Assembly (NCBI GenBank): GCA_026122225.1
Contig: JANEZZ010001953.1
Coordinates: forward strand, 1,178,001-1,242,000
Direction: 5' to 3'
DNA length: 64,000 nt
Origin: Heloderma charlesbogerti
Lineage: Eukaryota; Chordata; Lepidosauria; Squamata; Helodermatidae
A model generated the notes under the pieces. That model was not told the DNA's origin, did not search any database, and worked only from the letters and a program-made list of their open reading frames with translations. Positions 12,541 to 23,289 of the stretch are shown one piece after another; position 1 is the stretch's first letter, and every line of letters starts with the position of its first letter. The translations under genes were made by a program, and so were the position numbers.

Positions 12541-12678
12541 AATATTGCATTTTCTTTTTTTTTACTAGATGTATTTACCACTTCACCATCTTTTTCAGCT
12601 TATAGTTGGGCTAGTTAAAGAATGGTAAAATTATTCTGCTCATTCAGAGCAACAATATAGGGGTGCTGCTCTGAATTC

Positions 12679-12840
12679 TGATAGATATGATCCTTGAAGT
12701 GGAATGCAGGCAACCTGGCCTGGCTATTCAGTATGTGTGGGAAATGCACTCTGCATATGTTCAGATGCGAAAGCAGATAGTGACTTGGTAGATGTGATCC
12801 CTAAAGTGGGATCAAGATGGCTGTGATTATTCATTGTGTG
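12679..12840. repeat. Degenerate ~108 bp tandem duplication
   Basis: GATAGATATGATCC...AAGTGG at 12679 recurs as GGTAGATGTGATCC...AAGTGG at about 12787, with similar following text (TATTCAGTATGTGTGG versus TATTCATTGTGTGG). Confidence 0.55.
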
Positions 12841-14079
12841 GAGGAAGGTATGTCCCAAAGCATCCTATGCTCATGAATACTACACATATGCTAAAGTGCT
12901 GCTCTGCTCATGAACATTATACAATAACTGAGCATCCGCACTACAACCTGATCAGCTCCAAAATTCTCCAGTCACTACTGCTGAATAATAAACTAGAAAT
13001 TAAAATAAGGTTGTAGTCCTAAGCATTCTTAATTGAAAGTTAATTTTGTCTAAAGCTTACTTCAGAGTAAGTAGACTTACTTCAGAGGAAGTGTGCTTAG
13101 GTTGGAAGTATTAAAATAAAATATACCATTACTTCTCTTTCAGAGATAGAACATGTGGGACAAAGCTCACCCCTCCTCCCCCATACACACACAAATGCAC
13201 TTTGCCCCATCCACTCCCAAATATCTTTTTCTGATCTGCTACTGCTATTGCAGTAGAAACAATGAAGAAACTTGTGGCGTCTTAAAGATGTGTTTTAAGG
13301 AACCCAAGATAAACATAAAATCAACAAAAATAAAGCACTGACCCATCAATCAGCATAGTGAATCAAAAAAAACAAAAGAGCTCTACGGTAACTGCAACAC
13401 CTCAGCAATCAGGTGAGCACAGGTGCTTTCTGAAAGAGCCAGGATTCTGCCCGGTGTCTAAAGCTACGAAGTCTCTGGGCCTGTTGGGCTTCCTTGGTGG
13501 GCGGGGTGGGGGGATCTCACAATTTTGGTGCTCCTGCCTGTTGTGCCTCATTTGGCAGAGGCAGCTGGAGCAAGGCTCTGGTGATGAACAGAGCATACAG
13601 GGCAGCACCCCAGAAGAAGGGGTGTCTCTCAGGTACCCACTTCCCAGTCCATGTAGGCTTTGAAGCATTTAAAAGTAGGGAACCTTTTTTGGCCTGAAGG
13701 TGGAATTGCCTCTAAACAGGGCCACCCACTGCTAGCCTTCCCCTCCCCCCTGATTGTCCAGACTCCATTCATACTCACACCCTTACGCACAACATGCACA
13801 ACACACACTCCCCCCTCCCAGAAATCCCCATTCAGCAATTAAGCTTTTTCAAGCTTCTGTTGGCACTGATGGATGCTTTTTTAAACCCTGATTGCAATGT
13901 GAGGGTGATTTTTCGAGTGGGGTCACGGTATTTTTGAAAGGGGCAATTATCCCTCCCCAGCAGCACAGGGCAGGGGAGCATGGGAAATCTCTCATCTCCA
14001 ATTAGCAGCTGATCAGAAATAAGAGGTTCTCCTTTCCTGGGGGTGGGCAAAGAAGCAGGTGGGCCGGTTAGGAACCCTT
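12841..14079. other. Intron 1 sequence; one degraded family D MITE near 13017-13110
   Basis: At 13017-13110, CTTACTTCAGAGTAAG and flanking AGCATTCTTA resemble the family D palindrome. The rest is unassigned. Confidence 0.4.
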
Positions 14080-14270
14080 GCAGGTCAGAGGTCCCACATG
14101 GCTGCTTTAAAGGCTAAACCCAGTGTCTTGAACTGAGCCCAGAAAGGGACAGGTAAACCCATGCAGGCCGCATAAGGCTGGAATCATGTTCTGACTGCCT
14201 AAAAATGCGGAATGCGGCAGCACCATTCTGTATCCAATTACGTTTCAGACAAGATGGACCCTTGACACCA
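14080..14270 (-). mobile_element. L2-like LINE fragment (end of reverse transcriptase region)
   Basis: In reverse complement the translation contains IQNGAAAF followed by HWLP-like text with substitutions. This matches the segment after the reverse transcriptase core of L2 LINEs (consensus LQxVQNAAARLL...LHWLPV). It is broken by a stop and clearly not functional. Confidence 0.5.
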
Positions 14271-15994
14271 CCAGCTTCTGGGCCCTACTCTCAAAGAATA
14301 GTCAGAGCAACTGAGGCATGGTGCCTCCTAGTCCCATCGCAGCAAGGTGTCTATGAACAAAACCACAGTCAATGGTATTGAAGGTTACTGAGAAGATTCA
14401 GGGGTGTTAACATGGTCACATCCCCACTCACCATTTTCTGACAGATACAAGATACCGAGGAGTAGATTGCGCTCACAGGGGTGGCCTGTCCATACAGGGG
14501 AACTATGCAGTCACCTAGAGCACCAAGTTAAGTGGGGTGCCAAATTCAAGGGGAAAAAAATACACATTAAAAATACAAATAAAATAACGGAGATGTTATT
14601 TCAATTCCTGTGTGCATACAGAGAGAATCTGACTGAGGCTGTGGAGGTGAGCAAGGAACAGACAGGGATGGTGGGGCTAAGTGAGGTCACCCACTCACCT
14701 GCCCGCCCCAGCTTGCCCTTAGTTGACGTGGGGTATCCCACTGCTCTGTTGCTGCTCCCAGTCTGAGGCAGGGAATGAAGCCCCCCCCCCCCCAAGCAGC
14801 CACTTCCTTTGCCCTCGGTGGGCTGAGCCTAGGGGTTGGCAGTGCCTTGCGGGCCATGTCGCCTTGAGGATGCAACTGGGACCCTTCCGCCAGGACTGTG
14901 CTCCTCTCCTGGGTTGATTTTATCAGACCTTCTGTGCTGATACAGCACTTAGTAAAAGAAAAGAAAAAAAGAAAACCAACACCCAACACCAATTTGGGTG
15001 CATTTTATTATAAATGATAGTTATTGTGGCGGGGGGGGGGGATTGCCTCTTCATTGAACAGAAAATAGGGGCAAAATGTTTTCCAGTTTACCAAAAGCCT
15101 CAGCCTAATTCTGCCCTTGGGGTTTGTGGGTGGAGGCGCCAGTTGCATGGTTTGCCTAGGGCCCCCATTACTGGCAGCTAGTCTAGGGCTGCCCCTGCGT
15201 ACTCATTGGTGGGAGGGGCCGCAAGTGAGGTCACATTAAAGAAATTGTGGCTATTGTGTAAGGAGGGGAGAACAGGGTCATTAAAACAGCAACACATAAT
15301 TATCATCCAGAAAAGGAATGCATGCCATTACTTCCTCTTCTAGTTCACTAGATTCTGCCCTCATCAAAGAGTATACTACTACATTTTTTTGCCTATGGGT
15401 CTGTGGATGTCTGTTGAAAGTTTCCTGTTGTACTGAGACTGATAAAAAATGAGATTTGTGTGGGATAAAACAGTATCTGCTATTGACTATTGGTGATGTA
15501 TAATGATGCAGGTGCACTTATCAAGCAGCCGGAATTGACTGCAGCTCCCTGTTAAATGCAGCCCCAGCGGCCAGCATGGGTTTACCACTCATATTGAAGT
15601 ATCCAATATTGAAGTAGTGGCAGGCAGCCTCTTTTATGCCCAGGTGAGGTGGTGACCTGAGCTGAAACACAGAAAGGGGTCAGTAAAGATTGACTTGAAG
15701 GTATACTTTAGAAAAATATACTATGCACAGAAACAGTATTTTGAGCCATTTGAAACTAGAATATAGGGTACCCACAAATGACCACTTATACACCATTTGC
15801 GTACCATGGCGCATATGTAACAGTGCATGCTGTCTGGCCATGTGAAGTGGGACATTTCTCCATGCCCCTGCCACTAACTGGAAATGTGGGGAAGCTGGGA
15901 TCTAAAAAACCCCCCACTTTAGCATTGTCCACAGACAATTAACTTACCACATGGTGACAAACATATTGTGGTAGGTAAGCAACTATGGAATACA
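14271..15994. other. Intron 1 sequence without recognised elements
   Basis: Includes C and G homopolymer runs at about 14781-14793 and 15030-15041. No gene or family was identified. The segment 14271-14460 may continue the LINE fragment on its left. Confidence 0.45.
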
Positions 15995-16134
15995 TCAGGC
16001 TTCCCAACCTGGTGCTCTCCCCAGATGTTCTGGACTTCAACTCCCATCAGCATCTGCCAACATGGTATATTGCCAGGAATGCTGGGAGTTGTAGTCCAAA
16101 AACATATGGAGGGTACCAGGTTAGAGAAACCTGG
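15995..16134. mobile_element. Palindromic MITE family A, copy 4
   Basis: Left arm CAGGCTTCCCAACCTGGTGC, right arm ending TACCAGGTTAGAGAAACCTG, with GGACTTCAACTCCCATCAGC and its mirror GTTGTAGTCC between them. About 140 bp. Confidence 0.8.
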
Positions 16135-16269
16135 ATAAATGATCACCTTTATCTGTAGCCATCCAAGAATACATATCACTGTTCCCAGGAAAGGAGGTGC
16201 ATATCATTTGCATATATCATCCTTTAGAAAAGTATTATTTTGCTGCTTTCAAATACTTTGTATTACTGC

Positions 16270-16480
16270 TAGTTCAGTATATAAATTCCGGGTTCTAGTC
16301 CCCACTCGGCCATGGAAGCTCACTGGGTGACCTTGGGCCAGTCACAGACTCTCAGCCCAACCCACCTCACAGGGTTGTTGTTGTGAGGATAAAATGGAGA
16401 GGAGGAGGATAATGTAAGCCGCCTTGGGTTCCTTGCAAGAGGAAAAAAGGCGGGGTATAAATGCAATAAATAAATTGTGG
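16270..16480 (+). mobile_element. tRNA-derived MIR-like (CORE) SINE
   Basis: GGGTTCTAGTCCC fits a polymerase III B box. It is followed by GTGACCTTGGGCCAGTCAC and CACAGGGTTGTTG-TGAGGAT, the conserved core of MIR-type SINEs. The tail GGCGGGGTATAAATGCAATA plus AATAAATAAAT is of the L2 type, implying mobilisation by L2. The A box is not visible, so the 5' end is truncated or decayed. Confidence 0.75.
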
Positions 16481-16502
16481 TAGACCAAATTGATATAAAT
16501 CT

Positions 16503-17697
16503 TGAGCTACCGGAAGTACAAGCTGGGTTTTGAAGAGGAACTACAGATCAAATCGCCAACATTCGCTGGATCATGGAGAAAGCAAGAGAATTCCAGAAAA
16601 ACGTCTATTTCTGCTTCATTGACTACGCTAAAGCCTTTGATTGTGTGGAACACAACAAACTGTGGCAAATTCTGAAAGTGATGGGAGTACCAGACCACCT
16701 TACCTGTCTCCTGAGAAACCTGTACGAGGGTCAAGAAGCAACAGTAAGAACCAGACATGGAACAACCGAGTGGTTCAAAATTGGGAAAGGAGTACGACAA
16801 GGCTGCATATTGTCGCCCTGCTTATTTAACTTATATGCAGAGTACATCATGAGAAATGCCGGGCTGGATGAATCAGAGGTCGGAATTAAGATTGCTGGGA
16901 GAATTATCAACATCCTCCGATATGCAGACGATACCACCCTAATGGCAGAAAGCGAAGAGGATCTAAAGAGCTTCTTGTTGAGGGTGAAAGTGGAGAGTGC
17001 AAAAGCTGGTTTGAAACTCAACATTAAAAAACTAAGATCATGGCATCTGGCCCTATCACTTCCTGGCATATAGAAGGGGAAGAAATGGAAGCAGTGACAG
17101 ATTTACTTTCTTGGGCTCCAAGATCACCGCAGACAGTGACTGTAGCCATGAAATTAAAAGACGCTTGCTCCTTGGGAGGAAAGCTATGGCAAACCCAGAC
17201 AGCATAGTAAGAAGCAGAGACATCACCTTGCCAACAAAGGTCCGTCTAATCAAAGCTATGGTTTTCCCAGTAGTAATGTATGGCTGTGAGAGCTGGACTA
17301 TAAGGAAGGCTGAGCGCCGAAGAATTGATGCTTTCGAACTGTGGTGCTGGAGAAGACTCTTACGAGTCCCCTGGACTGCAAGGAGGTCAAATCAGTCCAT
17401 TCTAAAGGAAATCAACCCTGAGTGCTCATTGGAAGGACAGATACTGAAGCTGAAGCTGAAATATTTTGGCCACCTAATGCGAAGAGAAAACTCTCTGGAA
17501 AAGACCCTGATGCTGGGAAAGACTGAAGGCAAAAGGAGAAGGGGACGGCAGAGGATGAGATGGCTAGATAGCATCACCGATGCAATGAATATGAACTTGA
17601 ACACGCTCCGGGAGAGAGCGCAGGACAGGAAGGCCTGGCGTGCTATGGTCCATGGGGTCACAAAGAGTCAGACACGACTGAACGACTGAACAACAAA
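16503..17697 (+). mobile_element. BovB (RTE clade) LINE, 5'-truncated, reverse transcriptase to 3' end
   Basis: RTE LINEs encode an endonuclease/reverse transcriptase that copies their RNA at a nicked genomic site. This copy lacks the endonuclease. Frame 16573-17073 holds the reverse transcriptase motifs FIDYAKAFD, GVRQGCILSP and RYADDT (catalytic YADD intact). Frame 17111-17689 holds the C-terminal region (SWTIRKAERRRIDAFELWCW, RMRWLD, WRAMVHGVTKS). The frames are separated by two single-base losses, in the A run near 17028 and the T run near 17104, as shown by comparison with the copy at 27842. The 3' end GACTGAACGACTGAACAAC is typical. BovB is known for horizontal transfer between squamates and ruminants. 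It is a dead but young copy in sense orientation to REEP1. Confidence 0.92.
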
Positions 17698-18483
17698 CCA
17701 TCTTTCTGCAGAGAAGCTGCAGTGTTACCAAATGTCCTCCTCAATAGTGTGAATGATGCTTACTAGAAACAGCAGTTTAATTCAGTGTAAACCCCACCGC
17801 TTGGAGATAATTTATTTTATTGTAGCATTTTATTGTGTTGCATCCAACACAATGTGATGGAGTAACGGACTTTATGTGAAGCATTACCTTCATGTCCTGC
17901 TTGTGAACTCCCCAGGGGTATCTGTCTGGCAGGGTGTGGCTGGAGACCTTCCTAAGGCTGCTTTGTAAGAGCCTTCTGCGGTAAATGAAGGCAGCCCTGA
18001 GAGCTGCTTTACAAAGCCCTATGTGGGAGTTGCAGAGCTTCCATTTTCTTCCTTCTTTTAAAATGGGATTCCCGCTGTACAATTTGACATTCACTTGATG
18101 ATCCTGAACATCTTATTTATCTAAAGTTTTTATATTCCACCATTCTTAACTTCAAAAGGCCCCAAAAGCAGATCGCAAAAAAAGCATTGTTTGTGCAAGG
18201 GGTGTGTGAGAAGAATGTCATGCTCCCAGATGACATCAGTGTTCTGAGATGGTCATAGATTAGTTCATGATGGAGGAAAAAATAGTTGTAGCAATGAGAG
18301 CAAGCCAAGTGTCAGGGTTCCCCTTATGTTCTGGACCCCCTGTGCAACTCTAAGGATCTCTTGCCTCCTACCTTCCCCTTTGCAGTAACGCGGCTTGATT
18401 GACACTCTAGACGCTCTTTAATTTACCAGTAAACAACAGTTTACTGGTAAATTAGGGCAAGTAAATCACAACTAAAGATATTT
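17698..18483. other. Intron 1 sequence; L2-type tail at 18113-18180
   Basis: At 18113-18180 the minus strand shows an L2-like tail (TTATTTATCTAAAGTTTTTA on the plus strand). TGTCAGGGTTCCCCTTATG at about 18311 could be an LTR start. A perfect palindrome, TTTACCAGTAAAC...GTTTACTGGTAAA, lies at about 18422-18452. Otherwise unassigned. Confidence 0.35.
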
Positions 18484-18604
18484 ACACCCACCTCACAGGG
18501 TTGTTGTGAGGATAAAATGGAGAGGAGGAGGATAATGTAAGCCGCCTTGGGTTCCTTGCAAGAGGAAAAAAGGCGGGGTATAAATGCAATAAATAAATAA
18601 AATA
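18484..18604 (+). mobile_element. MIR-like SINE, 3' half
   Basis: Nearly identical to the 3' half of the SINE at 16270-16480: CCCACCTCACAGGGTTGTTG through GGCGGGGTATAAATGCAATA and an AATAAATAAAA tail. The tRNA-derived head is missing. Confidence 0.75.
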
Positions 18605-18944
18605 AATAAAATACACAATAGAGCTGAGTGATACAAAAGGCATTAAGAGAAAATAAAAGTAGCAAAACGCAAGTTCCTTTACCCTAGCTGTACTTAAGGG
18701 GTGTCCCCACCAGCGATTTACTCCAAGCCGGCTACATGTTGAGATCTTTAGGGATACATGACATTGTGGCCATCCAGCAGCCACCCCGGAGCGTATCAGG
18801 GAAAAACCGGATTTCCTGAGACTGCTTAAAGTCCGATTCTTTCCTTCAGTCGAGTTCTCCACGGTATAGCTGTTGTGTGCCCCAACCCCCGCATTTAGCT
18901 TGGGTATGCTAGCCCTGCCTAGGGGTGTGCCTTGACCCTGGTCA

Positions 18945-19785
18945 AGGGGTGTTTCCTGTCCCCTGTTTTTCCCAGCACAAGCCAAGTAGTGTCGACTCAG
19001 AAGTAACTCCCATTGTGCCCAATGAGGCTTGCACACATCAGAATTTACACAGATCCCCCTAAATTGAAATACAGATTTTAAAGCACTGATTCCCTGAAGC
19101 CTGTAAAGTGCTTTACCAAACCTGTGATTCTGTGTGGCTTGATTTATTGCCTTCAGAAGTAACTAAATCACACCTCCGTTACAGTGATCCTGCACAGCAT
19201 TTGGTTACAATGGGGGCTGGTTCCCCCCCCCCGTGTTTACTGCTCTCTTTCCCAGAACAAACCCATTAGTGTCTCCTCAGAAGTAACTCCCATTGTGCTG
19301 AATGAGGCTTGCCCTCTGAATGCCCACATCAGAATTTACAGAGATCCACCTGAATCGAATACAGAATTTAAAGCACTTTCCCTAATGCCTGTAATGTGCC
19401 TTACCTGAGATTCTCCGTGGCTTGATGTATTGCCTTAGGGAGTAGCTACTACACACCTTCGTTATAGAGATCATGTGGCTAGAAAGGGGGCTGGTTTCCC
19501 ATCCCTGTGTGCCCCCCCCCCCATTTTCCAGCACAAGCATATGTGTATCTACTCGGAAGTAACTCCCTTCGTGCTCAATGAGGCTTGTCCCCTGAATGCC
19601 CACATCAAAATTTACAGAGTTCCTCCTCAATTGAAATGGCACAGTTTAAAGCACAAACGCCCTAAATGCTGTAAAGCACGACCTCGAGCCTTCAATTCTC
19701 CGTTGTTTGGTTTATTGCCTTAGGAAGTAACTACTTCACATCTTTGTTATAGAGATCCTGTGGTTAGAAAGGGGGCTGGTGAAAT
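18945..19785 (+). repeat. Tandem repeat, three units of ~277 bp
   Basis: The block CAGAAGTAACTCCCATTGTG...AATGAGGCTTG recurs with starts at 18995, 19275 and 19551 (CGGAAGTAACTCC in the last), giving periods of 280 and 276 bp. Each unit continues with AGAATTTACA-GAT, a TTTAAAGCAC block, CTTGATTTATTGCCTT, a GTTA-AGAGATC block and GGGGGCTGGT before a C-rich run. A partial unit precedes the first. No coding frame is preserved across units. Confidence 0.85.
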
Positions 19786-20084
19786 TATCAGAGTCGGGGC
19801 CTGTCCAAGACACTGTTCTGCAAGAGCCAAAGGACAAGATGGTGCCCCGCCCCACCCCATTTCATGTACTGAAGCTGACTGGACTGCAGCACTGGCCACA
19901 TCTGAGAGCAACAGGCTAGTTTGGGGGTGGGGGGCAGGCTGTATGGCACTCACAGTTCTGTCCTCAGCACTTTGCCCCAGCTTGTTTGCCACCTGGATGC
20001 CCTGCTGCATCAAACTCCGGCTGAGGTGGGTGTCTCACTCTGCCTAATAGTGCACCTGGCCAGCCATGTTGAAAAACATACGCT

Positions 20085-20240
20085 CGGCCATGCTGCATCA
20101 GATCAAGGTCCATCTAGTCCAGCATTCTATTCATACAATGGCCAACCAGATGCTCATGGGAAGGACATGAGCATCTGCTCAAGCAGGACATGAATGCAAT
20201 AGCACCGTCCCACCCATGTTCCCCTACTGCTAACATTGGT
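20085..20240 (-). mobile_element. CR1 LINE 3' fragment
   Basis: GCCATGCTGCATCAGATCAA, CCATCTAGTCCAGCATTCT and TGGCCAACCAGATG correspond to the reverse-complemented CR1 3' end, also present at 50942. It is a short, decayed fragment. Confidence 0.65.
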
Positions 20241-20283
20241 GAAATGTAAATACATTCTAGTCATTCTAAATATGCATGCATGT

Positions 20284-20800
20284 ATATCCTTCCGGAATGT
20301 TGAAGGTTTCTTCCTTGGGGGACATCTCTAATAACCTGTGCATTTTCATACAAATGTACCCAAAAACTATTGGGGAAGGGGTGAAGGGAAGGGAAAGCAA
20401 ATTATTTCCTCCCCCAAATTGGAGAACTCCCCTTCCACATGAACTGCTGCACCTATCCTTCTGAAACGTTGCTGGTTTTTTACTTAGGGACAACTGTAGG
20501 CTGTCTGTAATTTTCAGAACAATAGTCCACAAGGAAAATAGGGAGATAGGTATGTCCTCTTTTGAAGACCTCAAAATGTCAAGGCTACCCTTGCACAAAA
20601 CCCCCTGTGCCTATCATTCTGAAATGTGGCAAACATGATCTCCTCTTATGGGGCAATAAATCCTGAAATGTTTATCCAATTCTTCCAGGTAATAAAAATG
20701 TTACTGGCAGTTCCTTTTAAAAGAAAATCAAAATATAAACCCTGCACCTATTTTTCTGACATTGGGCAGGTGTAATCCCCTTTTAGGGGGCTACTATGCC
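20284..20800 (+). repeat. Degenerate spaced tandem repeats, four units
   Basis: A motif of the form CTGCACCTATCCTTCTGAAAC..TTG recurs at about 20284, 20454, 20612 and 20749 (spacings 170, 158 and 137). The last two also share a segment around CTCCTTTTAGGGGGC. Such units occur inside some squamate hAT-type transposons; here the host element is not delimited. Confidence 0.6.
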
Positions 20801-21128
20801 TGCAATTACCCAGTTCTGACCAAGAGAAAAAAGTTAATTTTTTTTTCTAATTTCCCATGGTAGTCAACAGGAAGCATAAAGACTAATTTTTCCAAACCTT
20901 GACTCAGGTTTGGTGCTGAGCTGAAGTGGTCTGACTATAAATTGGCCTAAGCAGAAGCAGGATGTTTTCCAAAATGTGAATTGGGGCCTGAGTTGAAGTG
21001 GGGTGGTGGTCAGTGCACTCTTCTTATGTATGCATGTATGTAATCTATACACACACGCAAGCACACACATGTACACATCACACATGCACAAACACACACA
21101 CACATATTAGAAGTGCGCGTAGACTCAG

Positions 21129-21135
21129 ATATGTA

Positions 21136-21186
<51 letters not shown>
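21129..21186. repeat. Compound (GT)n(AT)n microsatellite
   Basis: TATG/GT repeats run into GT dinucleotides and then AT dinucleotides, about 58 bp in all. Confidence 0.95.
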
Positions 21187-21321
21187 GCAAACTTGTGTTA
21201 TCGGCCTGTGCCCTGGATCTTTTAAGAACCTAGCAACACCCGTGCTTTGCAGTCATGGTGGAAATGAATGGCGATTTGTAAAAATACAGTAAGAATAATG
21301 TTGTGTAGAATAAGTGCTTTA

Positions 21322-21780
21322 GGGAGCAATCGTATGGCCACTAGACACTGTTTAGAGGGCCACAGGATATGCTCCTTTCCGGGAACTGACCTCGGAGCCT
21401 GTGCTCCGAGGTCGGTTCCTGGAAATCTGACCTCCCCCCTCATCTGCACTGCCTCTGAGGCAGTGTGGAGAAGCCTCATCCTCCACTTTTGGAAGATGAG
21501 CGCGGAGCGACTGAAAAAGGGCGGGGCTGGGGGGCATTCTGGGGCGGGGAGAGCAGAGCTGTGCGTACAACACATCCTATGTATCGTACGGCAGCTTCCT
21601 GTCTCGGTTAGGCCCCCTGCCGCTAGACAGCCGAAAATGGCTGTCTAGCGAAAAAGAGCAAGGCAGGAGAGGTGCAGAGGGAATGATCCCACCCACCCCC
21701 AGTGCCTCTCCTGCCTTGCTTAGAATAGGCAGTTGCCTCCGAGTTTGGAGGCAGCTGCCTATCCAGTTAGGATTGCACCC
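21322..21780. mobile_element. Non-autonomous Harbinger-like transposon with five internal hairpins
   Basis: The ends are GGGAGCAATCGTA and, reverse complemented, GGGTGCAATCCTA. Both sides carry TTA (21319-21321 and 21781-21783), the target duplication of PIF/Harbinger elements. Inside are consecutive inverted repeats: 21382-21419 (17 bp arms), 21447-21465, 21622-21649 (GCTAGACAGCC arms), 21658-21719 (CAAGGCAGGAGAGG arms) and 21725-21762 (ATAGGCAG-TGCCTCC arms). No transposase is present, so it would depend on another element. Confidence 0.8.
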
Positions 21781-21783
21781 TTA

Positions 21784-23289
21784 GAGTCTTGGTTTATTTG
21801 GCAATGTGCACCTTTTGTTTCTTATTTGTTTTCGCATCTGCTCTTAACTTTCTCCAGATATTTTTACTCTGACTGCTATTTGACTGGGCTGTTTTAATGA
21901 TTTAATTAGTAACCAAGTGACACAGCTTTATCCCATGTCCACATTACTTTATGAGCCTTTGTTAGCTGTATTTTACTCTTTTCATAGGGCTACAACCTAA
22001 TAAATGAAATATTACTCATCAGAATTTCAGTAAATTTATCATTTAAATGTGCATACATCTGTATATTAATTAAATGGTTCATTACTCATCTTTGCATGTC
22101 TGGTTAGCCCTGGAACATGTACTATAAAAAAACTTTCCAACTCAAAAACATATGATGCTTTATCAGCTTTATAAAGTTTTATCTCCCAAGTAAGATCACC
22201 CCCACCCCCCAATACCTATATTTTAAAACAAAAACTGTATAATAGACTGTACCCTTTGTAAGCCACCCAGAGAGCTTTGGCTATGGGGTGGTATAGAAAT
22301 GTAATAAATAATAATTAATAATTATACTGGGATTTGCAGGGCAATGTTTTAAATGTCTAAAAATATACACATACAGTCAACTTTTTTTACACCAAATAAA
22401 ACCTAAATTAGAGCACAAATACCTTGCTTTGCTGCTGCCTTTGACTGGGGTAACACACTGCTGCCCAGTCACATACTATAATAGTTGCCCTGATTAATTA
22501 GGACCATAATTTTAATCAAGGGGCAGAATTTTAATTGGTTAATTGGGCTGAGTAATCTTTTAATATCACAGCCCTACTATTCTTTATAAATTTTTTGGAG
22601 GCTGTGTTTAGCCACTTTGCAACTCCAGTGCAGGACTGCTCATCCACCCAAATGCTTTTAGTAGTGAACACCATAAGGCCTCTCTTTTCCCCACCTGCCA
22701 CAGCAGTGCCCCACCATGCTTGTGCAGTTCTGTGGAAAGGCTCCTATAGAGCAGGGGCAGTGGACCAGTGTACTCTCTGTACCATGGAAGCTTATGCCAT
22801 AATTCATTTCTTTGTCTTTAATAAGGTGATCCAAGGCTTGTTGTTGCTTCTTGCTGCAACAGACTAACATGGCTACCCGTCTGGAATTGGTTTGTTGTAT
22901 TTTGGAACAAAAGATTTCTGGTTTCAGTATGTCCATTCATTTTTTTTCATTGTTGTAAGGCAATGTTACAGTTGTACTTTTCTGCTTAATTTTTGATAAA
23001 CGTATAGAACAGTTTCTAAATATATATATGTATTTCTTATTTGTGATCTATTTCAGGTATTTTATTTGATATTGCATCTTTTGAATAAGAAACAGAATCC
23101 AATTTTTTTAAAGGGATAGTTGGAAGTTTCAATCATAGAATTCCAATGTAATACATAATTTGGCTCTTACAAACATATGTAAAGAGAGTAGAGAGCACTC
23201 CCTCTGCTTCTTCCATAGGAAACAGTCTAAGTCTTGCCATACATAACCATGTTCCACAAGGCTTGTAAATTCAGCTGCCTCTGTAAGGC
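21784..23289. other. Intron 1 sequence with one L2-type tail
   Basis: At 22252-22322, CTTTGTAAGCCACCCAGAGA through AATAAATAATAA is the plus-strand tail of an L2-related LINE or SINE. At 22830-22885, CAGACTAACATGGCTACC resembles the end of another dispersed repeat, seen weakly again near 49890. The rest is A-T rich and unassigned; 23130-23289 may be the 3' untranslated part of the LINE on the right. Confidence 0.4.

Noticed and set aside
16270..16330. Possible tRNA gene (B-box-like GGGTTCTAGTCCC)
   Set aside because: No A box or cloverleaf around it, and it continues into a MIR-like SINE core.
18482..19036. 184-codon minus-strand frame
   Set aside because: It spans a SINE fragment and the start of the tandem repeat, so it is a chance frame.
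18945..19785. CRISPR array
   Set aside because: The units are long and directly adjacent, without spacers, in a vertebrate genome; it is a tandem repeat.
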